A stretch of 64,000 bases of DNA, taken from the NCBI RefSeq assembly GCF_010731695.1, contig NZ_AP022586.1:5394001-5458000 (forward strand). The letters run 5' to 3'. This stretch comes from Mycolicibacterium litorale (GTDB lineage Bacteria > Actinomycetota > Actinomycetes > Mycobacteriales > Mycobacteriaceae). The translations under genes were made by a program, and so were the position numbers. Shown here one piece after another: positions 58,974 through 64,000 of this stretch (position 1 is its first letter; every line of letters begins with the position of its first letter). The notes below the pieces were generated by a model that had not been told where the DNA came from, ran no database searches, and saw only the letters and a list, made by a program, of their open reading frames with translations.

Positions 58974-60388
58974 GACGGTTTCACCAGCGCTTCGAGTGTG
59001 GCGCGGGCCCCGTCGCGGTGCAACGACTCCAACGTCGCCACGTACTCGTCGACGAACCGCTTCTCGTCGACGAGATCGCCGAACACCGAACGGTTCTCGA
59101 TGAAGGCGGTGGGATTGTGGCGTTGGGCGCGGGCCAGCGGAACGAGCGTGTCCGCCAATGAGTCCTGGACGTCGATGGCCTGCCCCTCCTCGTCGACACC
59201 CTCGGCGTAGCGTGCCCAGCTGGCGACGACCGCGGCGGACAGTTGGACCGGCCCTCCGGTCCTGAGGTTTTCGCGGATGACCGGCAGCAGCCACAGGCGG
59301 ATCCGGTCCGACGAGCCGAAGCACAAACGGGCGATCGTGTCGCGGACCCCCGGATTGGCGAAGCGTTCGATCAGTGTCTGCTTGTAGTCCGGCAGGTCGA
59401 TACCCGGCACCGGCTTGAGTGTCGGCGTGCCTTCCTCGTCCATGTAGCGGCGCACGAACTCGGCGAGCAGCGGATCGCTCGCGGCATCGTGCACCAAGCG
59501 ATAGCCGGCGAGGTAGGCGAAGTAACACAGTGCCTGATGCCCGGCGTTGAGCAGGCGCAGTTTCATCAGCTCATACGGGGTGACGTCGTCGACCAGCAGC
59601 ACGCCTGCCTCCTCGAACGGCGGACGCCCGTCGGTGAACGTGTCCTCCAGTACCCAGGAGGTGAACGGTTCGGCCACCACCGGCCAGGCGTCGTCGATGC
59701 CGAATTCGTCTCGCACGGTGGCGATCACGTCCGGTGTGGTGACCGGCGTGATGCGATCGACCATCGAGTTCGGGAAGCGGGTGTCGGCCTCGATCCACTC
59801 GGAGAGACCCGGATGGGTGCGGTCGGCGTAGGCCGTGAACGCAGCACGCGCGACTTCACCGTTGCCTTGCACGTTGTCGCACGACACGATCGTCGGCGAG
59901 GTGACACCGCGGTCGCGCCGGCGGGCCAGGGCCTCGGTCACCAGTCCGAAGACGTTGACCGAGCCGACCGGGACCCTGTCGACGTCGTAACCGCCCTCAG
60001 TGATGGTCAGCGAGATGATTCGGGTGCTCGGCGCCGCGAGCAGCTCGATGACGCCCTCGGGATCGTCTGGGGCGTAACGGTAGTCGACGATCGACCCGAT
60101 GACCCGAGCGTCGCGGGTGCCGTCGGGATTCTCCAGCAGCAGCGTGTAGAGGCCGTCCTGGCTGCCGAGCGCATCGGCCATCCTGCGGTCGCCGGGCAGT
60201 ACGCCCACCCCGCAGATGCCCCAGTCGGAGGCGAGGCCCATCTCCAACAGCTTGTCGACGTACATGGCCTGGTGTGCCCGGTGAAACCCGCCGACGCCGA
60301 AGTGCACGATGCCGACGGCGACGTCGCCGCGCGCGTAAGTCGGTTTGGCGATGGGGATGTCGGGCAGGGTCGACTTGTCCAGCTTCAT
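58970..60388 (-). CDS. Mannitol/polyol 2-dehydrogenase (long-chain mannitol dehydrogenase family)
   Basis: 472 residues from ATG 60388. VGIVHFGVGGFHRAHQAMYVDKLL (core GVGGFHRAHQA, about 29-39), ITEGGYDVD, VSCDNVQGNGE and the catalytic K-x(4)-N-x-x-H in KLRLLNAGHQALCYF (about 285-299). These zinc-independent enzymes oxidise D-mannitol to D-fructose with NAD. First gene of the minus-strand polyol operon. It diverges from the SorC regulator, with two operator copies between them. Confidence 0.93.
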   Translation of the reverse strand: MKLDKSTLPDIPIAKPTYARGDVAVGIVHFGVGGFHRAHQAMYVDKLLEMGLASDWGICGVGVLPGDRRMADALGSQDGLYTLLLENPDGTRDARVIGSIVDYRYAPDDPEGVIELLAAPSTRIISLTITEGGYDVDRVPVGSVNVFGLVTEALARRRDRGVTSPTIVSCDNVQGNGEVARAAFTAYADRTHPGLSEWIEADTRFPNSMVDRITPVTTPDVIATVRDEFGIDDAWPVVAEPFTSWVLEDTFTDGRPPFEEAGVLLVDDVTPYELMKLRLLNAGHQALCYFAYLAGYRLVHDAASDPLLAEFVRRYMDEEGTPTLKPVPGIDLPDYKQTLIERFANPGVRDTIARLCFGSSDRIRLWLLPVIRENLRTGGPVQLSAAVVASWARYAEGVDEEGQAIDVQDSLADTLVPLARAQRHNPTAFIENRSVFGDLVDEKRFVDEYVATLESLHRDGARATLEALVKPS

Positions 60389-60461
60389 CACATCGTCACC
60401 ATCGTCTCTGAAGGTATCGCGCTCGAAAGTGTTGTCTGGGTCACACTCGCATGTTAGCTTG

Positions 60462-60497
60462 GTGAGCATCTACTCGCACCAGTGAGCATCTGCTCAC
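60462..60497. promoter_or_regulatory. Tandem operators of the polyol locus
   Basis: GTGAGCATCTACTCGCAC (60462-60479) and GTGAGCATCTGCTCAC (60482-60497) start 20 bp apart, two DNA turns. The second is a perfect palindrome (GTGAGCA-TC-TGCTCAC). TAACAT on the minus strand at 60456-60451 is a possible -10 box for the dehydrogenase operon. The SorC-family protein encoded at 60525 is the likely binder. Confidence 0.72.
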
Positions 60498-60524
60498 CGT
60501 TGTTCACGGAGAGGTGGGAAGCGC

Positions 60525-61544
60525 GTGGCGACTCCGACGTCGGCTCCCGCGGCGAACGGCCAGGTGCCCCAGCGCTCCCCGGAAGATCTGCGGCTGGCGC
60601 TGCGCGCGGCCACGCTGTACTACCTCGACGGGCTGACGCAGGCCGAGATCGCGGCACGGCTGGGGGTGTCCCGGCCGACGGCGGGCCGGCTCGTCGCCCG
60701 GGCGAAGGCCCGCGGCCTGGTGCGCATCGACATCGTGGTGCCGCCCTATTTGCAGGACGATCTGCACGCCGACGAGGAACGCGAACTCGAAGCGCGGTTC
60801 GGCCTGACCGAGGTGGTGGTCGCGGGCCACGGCGTCGACATCGGCGCACCCGGGCGGCCCGCCGTGTTCGCCGACCTCGGCCGCGCGGCCGCGGCGTTGT
60901 TGATGCGCAGACTGGCACCCGACGACGTCCTGGGCTTCACCTGGGGTCCCGAGCAGGTGGCGGTGGCGACCGCGCTGACGCCGGGAACGGCGACGTGCCG
61001 CGCGGTGGTCCAACTCGACGGCGCGATGTCCAGTGCCGCCTACCAGACCGGTGTCGAACTGATCCTCAGCCGCTGCGCGGATGTGTTGCGGGCCACCACT
61101 ATTCGCCTGCCCGCGCCGCTGTACGCCGATCCGTCCACCGTCGCGTCCATGCGCAGCGATTCGGTCATCTCCCGCACGCTCGAAGCCGGGCGGCACGCCG
61201 ACGTGATGCTGTTCGGGGTCGGTGCCGTCTCCACGTCGACCACGCTGTTCGAGGGCAGCTACCTCGACACCCGGATGCTCGACGAGCAGATCGCCGCCGG
61301 CGCCGTGGGAGAGATCGGCGGCCGGTTCTTCGACGATCGCGGCCAACCCGTCGACACCGACCTGCAGCAGCGCGCGGTGTCGGTACCGCTCGAAGACATC
61401 CGGGCCTGCGAGAAATCGATCCTCATCGCCAGCGGCGCCGCCAAACACCGCGCCACGCTGGCCGCACTGCGCGGCGGGCTCGCCCGGCTACTGGTGTGCG
61501 ACATCGACTGCGCACGCTGGCTTCTCGACAATGAAAAGGGGTGA
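60525..61544 (+). CDS. SorC/DeoR-family transcriptional regulator of polyol use
   Basis: 339 residues, GTG start behind GGAGAGG. HTH at about 28-65: AATLYYLDGLTQAEIAARLGVSRPTAGRLVARAKARGLV (core QAEIAARLGVSRPTAGRL). The sugar-binding domain (about 75-335) has DVLGFTWGPEQVAVA, VVQLDGAMSS and FDDRGQPVDTDL. SorC proteins respond to phosphorylated sugars. It leads the ABC transporter genes, separated by only 3 bp, and faces the dehydrogenase operon. Confidence 0.93.
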   Translation: MATPTSAPAANGQVPQRSPEDLRLALRAATLYYLDGLTQAEIAARLGVSRPTAGRLVARAKARGLVRIDIVVPPYLQDDLHADEERELEARFGLTEVVVAGHGVDIGAPGRPAVFADLGRAAAALLMRRLAPDDVLGFTWGPEQVAVATALTPGTATCRAVVQLDGAMSSAAYQTGVELILSRCADVLRATTIRLPAPLYADPSTVASMRSDSVISRTLEAGRHADVMLFGVGAVSTSTTLFEGSYLDTRMLDEQIAAGAVGEIGGRFFDDRGQPVDTDLQQRAVSVPLEDIRACEKSILIASGAAKHRATLAALRGGLARLLVCDIDCARWLLDNEKG

Positions 61545-61547
61545 CGG

Positions 61548-62900
61548 ATGAAAGCGCGAACGCTGATGCGCCGGCTGGCAGGAGGTCTGGCCGCTGTCGG
61601 GCTGGTGTTCACCGCAGGCTGTGCGGGCGCCGGCACCCTGGGGGCGACCGATCAGACCGTGACCATCGCGATGGTCTCCAACTCCCAGATGACCGACGCC
61701 CGCGAACTGTCGTCGAAGTTCGAGGAGGCCAACCCCGACATCAAGCTGCGCTTCGTCACGCTGTCGGAAAACCAGGCCCGCGCGAAGATCACCGCCTCCA
61801 CGGCGATGGGCGGCGGCGAATTCGACGTCGTGATGATCAGCAACTACGAGACCCCGCAGTGGGCCGAGAACGGCTGGCTGGTCAACCTCTCCGACTACAC
61901 CCGCAAGACACCGGGTTACGACGAGAACGACTTCTTCCCGTCGCTGCGCGAATCGTTGTCCTACGACGGCGACATGTACGCGGTGCCGTTCTACGGTGAA
62001 TCGTCGTTCCTGATGTACCGCAAGGATCTCTTCGAGCAGGCCGGTATCACGATGCCCCGCACCCCCACCTGGCAGCAGGTCGCCGACGCGGCGGCCAAAC
62101 TGAACGGTCCCGACATGGTGGGCATCTGCCTGCGCGGCAAGCCCGGCTGGGGTGAGGTGCTGGCGCCGCTGGACACGGTCATCAACACCTTCGGCGGGCG
62201 CTGGTTCGACGAGAACTGGAACGCCCAGCTGACCAGCCCCGAGGTGCAGCGCGCCGTTCAGTTCTACGTCGACACCGTCACCAAGGTCGGTGAACCCGGC
62301 GCAGCGGCAAGCGGATTCAGCGAATGCGCGACACAGTTCGGGCAGGGCCGCACCGCGATGTGGTACGACGCGACGTCGGCGGTGTCGGTGCTCGAGGATC
62401 CCGAATCGTCCACGGTCGTCGGCAAGGTCGGTTACGCGATGGCGCCGATGGTGGAGAAGCCGAACCCCGGCTGGCTCTACACCTGGGCGCTGGGCATCCC
62501 GAAGAGCAGTGACAAGAAGGACTCCGCGTGGAAGTTCATCTCGTGGATGACCGACAAGAACTACATCCGGCTCGTCGGTGAGGAACTGGGATGGGCGCGG
62601 GTGCCGCCGGGCAGCCGGCTGTCCACCTACCAGATCCCCGAATACAAGGAGGCGTCGAAGGCGTTCGGGCAGGCCACACTCGACTCGATCGAGGGTGCCG
62701 ACCCGCTCAAGCCGACGGTGCAACCGGTGCCCTACACCGGCATCCAGTTCCTGGCGATCCCCGAGTTCCAGGATCTCGGCACCCGGGTCAGCCAGCAGAT
62801 CAGCGCAGCGATCGCCGGGCAGAAGACGGTGGCCGAGGCGCTCGAGCAGTCACAGCGGTACGCCGAGGTCGTCGGCCGGAGTTATCAGGAGCAGTCATGA
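61548..62900 (+). CDS. ABC transporter substrate-binding lipoprotein (sorbitol/mannitol type)
   Basis: 450 residues. Lipoprotein signal: LMRRLAGGLAAVGLVFTAGC, with the lipobox Cys at about 25. The mature protein is an extracellular solute-binding family 1 protein: TIAMVSNSQMTDARELSSKFEEANPDIKLRFV (core), AVPFYGESSFLMYRKDLFEQAGI and GRTAMWYDATSAVSVLED, with MAPMVEKPNPGWLYTWALGIPKSS. It resembles SmoE-type polyol binders. The stop overlaps the first permease gene by 4 bp. Confidence 0.92.
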   Translation: MKARTLMRRLAGGLAAVGLVFTAGCAGAGTLGATDQTVTIAMVSNSQMTDARELSSKFEEANPDIKLRFVTLSENQARAKITASTAMGGGEFDVVMISNYETPQWAENGWLVNLSDYTRKTPGYDENDFFPSLRESLSYDGDMYAVPFYGESSFLMYRKDLFEQAGITMPRTPTWQQVADAAAKLNGPDMVGICLRGKPGWGEVLAPLDTVINTFGGRWFDENWNAQLTSPEVQRAVQFYVDTVTKVGEPGAAASGFSECATQFGQGRTAMWYDATSAVSVLEDPESSTVVGKVGYAMAPMVEKPNPGWLYTWALGIPKSSDKKDSAWKFISWMTDKNYIRLVGEELGWARVPPGSRLSTYQIPEYKEASKAFGQATLDSIEGADPLKPTVQPVPYTGIQFLAIPEFQDLGTRVSQQISAAIAGQKTVAEALEQSQRYAEVVGRSYQEQS

Positions 62901-63850
62901 CCACAGTGGCGGCCGACGTGCGCGAGTCGGAGTCAGAACACGTCGCGCGGATCAAGCAGGCGCAGGATCGTGGCGTGTCCCGCGCCGAGGGCTGGCGGCG
63001 GCGGGGGCCGCTACTGCCCGCGCTGATCTTCATGATCCTGGTGACGCAGATCCCGTTCCTGTTCACGCTCTACTACTCGACGTTGTCGTGGAATCTGGTG
63101 CGGCCCGGCTCCAGTGAGTTCGTCGGGCTGCAGAACTATCTCGATGTCATCGCCGACGGCACCTTCTGGCAGGTGGCGATCAACACCGTCGTCATCATCG
63201 TCGCCACGGTGCTGATCTCGGTGGTGCTCGGCCTACTGCTGGCACTGCTGCTCGACCGCGCGTTCCTCGGCCGCGGCGTGGTGCGCACGCTGCTGATCAC
63301 GCCGTTCCTCGTCACTCCCGTTGCGGGGGCACTGATGTGGAAGACCGCCATGCTCGACCCCGTGTTCGGCATCGTGAACTGGATCCTGCCCGGCGAGGGC
63401 ATCGACTTCGTCAGCAGGTTCCCGCTGTCGTCGGTGATCCTCGCGCTGGTGTGGCAGTGGACGCCTTTCATGATGCTGCTGATCCTCGCCGGCCTCCAGT
63501 CGATGCCTCGCGACATCCTGGAGGCCGGTCGAGTCGACGGCGCGGGAGCGTTCCAACTCTTCCGCGAGTTGACGCTCCCGCACCTTCGGCGCTTCATCGA
63601 ACTGGGCACGGTGCTCGGCGCGATCTACCTCGTCAACACCTTCGACCAGATCTACATGATGACCCAGGGCGGGCCGGGTACCGCGAGTGCGAACCTGCCG
63701 TTCTACATCTATCAGCGCGCGTTCCTGGGCTTCGACATCGGCCAGGCCGCGGCGATGGGCGTGGTCGTCGTGATCTTCACGATGATCATCGCCAGCTTCG
63801 CGCTGCGGTTGATCTTCAAATCGTTCACCGGCAAGGAAGAGGCCGCCTGA
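62897..63850 (+). CDS. ABC transporter permease (SmoF/MalF type)
   Basis: 317 residues from ATG 62897, with about six membrane helices. The cytoplasmic coupling motif reads DILEAGRVDGAGAFQLFRELTLPHLRR (core EAGRVDGAGAFQLFRELTLP, about 212-231), the EAA loop that meets the ATPase. Begins after a 45-residue cytoplasmic N-terminus. Adjoins the second permease (stop and start share one base). Confidence 0.93.
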   Translation: MTTVAADVRESESEHVARIKQAQDRGVSRAEGWRRRGPLLPALIFMILVTQIPFLFTLYYSTLSWNLVRPGSSEFVGLQNYLDVIADGTFWQVAINTVVIIVATVLISVVLGLLLALLLDRAFLGRGVVRTLLITPFLVTPVAGALMWKTAMLDPVFGIVNWILPGEGIDFVSRFPLSSVILALVWQWTPFMMLLILAGLQSMPRDILEAGRVDGAGAFQLFRELTLPHLRRFIELGTVLGAIYLVNTFDQIYMMTQGGPGTASANLPFYIYQRAFLGFDIGQAAAMGVVVVIFTMIIASFALRLIFKSFTGKEEAA

Positions 63851-64000
63851 TGAGCACCACCACGACCACGGCTCCCGCCGCCGAGACAACCGCTCCCGCC
63901 GCCGCGGCGAAGCGCCGCAAGTTCGACCCGTGGGGCATCGTCGCCTGGCTCGTCGGGCTCGGGTTCTTCTTCCCGGTGTTCTGGATGGTGCTGACCGCGT
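63850..64000 (+). CDS. ABC transporter permease (SmoG/MalG type), N-terminal part
   Basis: About 50 residues before the right edge: a Thr/Ala/Pro-rich start (MSTTTTTAPAAETT), RRKFDPWGIVAWLVGLGFFFPVFWMVLTA with the first membrane helix. Position after the first permease and the helix pattern identify the second permease of a carbohydrate ABC transporter. The ATPase gene is expected beyond the window. Confidence 0.82.
   Translation, partial: MSTTTTTAPAAETTAPAAAAKRRKFDPWGIVAWLVGLGFFFPVFWMVLTA

Noticed and set aside
1..64000. CRISPR array, prophage, insertion sequence or plasmid origin
   Set aside because: No regular direct repeats with spacers and no transposase, integrase, phage structural or replication genes were recognised.

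Overview
The window is high-GC actinobacterial chromosome with compact, mostly 4-bp-overlapping (ATGA/GTGA) operons. It almost certainly comes from an environmental Mycolicibacterium/Mycobacterium. The best evidence is a SigK/RskA pair behind a SigK-type promoter, a DUF1365 gene next to it, an mntH / Rv0926c-like / Rv0927c-like / Ku neighbourhood that recalls Rv0924c-Rv0937c of M. tuberculosis, GAF-ANTAR and LLM F420-type proteins, many FadE-like acyl-CoA dehydrogenases, a perfect KstR-type box, and several start codons that sit 6-8 nt behind a TANNNT -10 box (leaderless type). No phage, IS element, CRISPR array or plasmid function was seen.

Layout. (1) 1-5788: two LLM flavin monooxygenases of the NtaA/SnaA/DszA family, an APC permease, a double GNAT acetyltransferase and a DszC-like flavin monooxygenase. 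This looks like an organosulfur or amine scavenging operon. (2) 5802-27675: a large catabolic island. A minus-strand operon (GntR regulator, SMP-30-like propeller protein, two acyl-CoA ligases, SDR) diverges from a 13-gene plus-strand operon (SDR, Rieske oxygenase, Baeyer-Villiger monooxygenase, SDR, family III CoA-transferase, two heteromeric acyl-CoA dehydrogenase pairs, Gfo/Idh oxidoreductase, TPP enzyme, aldehyde dehydrogenase, ACMSD-like amidohydrolase). I read this as degradation of an unknown cyclic substrate through ring oxygenation, lactone formation, CoA activation and side-chain oxidation; it is the best candidate for an undescribed pathway. (3) 27685-38684: a rhamnose-to-pyruvate module (rhaM, MFS transporter, rhaI, bifunctional aldolase/dehydrogenase, frameshifted rhaB, LacI regulator, lutCBA, FadR-type GntR) with clear operators. 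(4) 38756-47671: housekeeping and stress genes (VOC protein, BKACE protein, cupin, membrane protein, CIRCE-controlled Hsp20, GAF-ANTAR, tRNA-Arg(CCU), LLM protein, YbdK-type ligase, sigK/rskA, DUF1365). (5) 47721-57998: amidohydrolase plus APC permease, serine hydrolase, a gamma-glutamylcyclotransferase/poly-gamma-glutamate hydrolase fusion, mntH, three small paralogous secreted proteins, Rv0926c- and Rv0927c-like genes and Ku. (6) 58038-64000: a polyol operon (PfkB kinase and mannitol dehydrogenase diverging from a SorC regulator and a sugar-alcohol ABC transporter that runs off the window).

A recurring non-coding theme is a set of 49-64 bp hairpin elements placed between or at the ends of genes (14280, 16179, 18292, 26716, 43211); several share a CGCCGAG / CTCGGCG-like base and an ACGGTTG inner arm. 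One of them supplies the last codons of the CoA-transferase gene.
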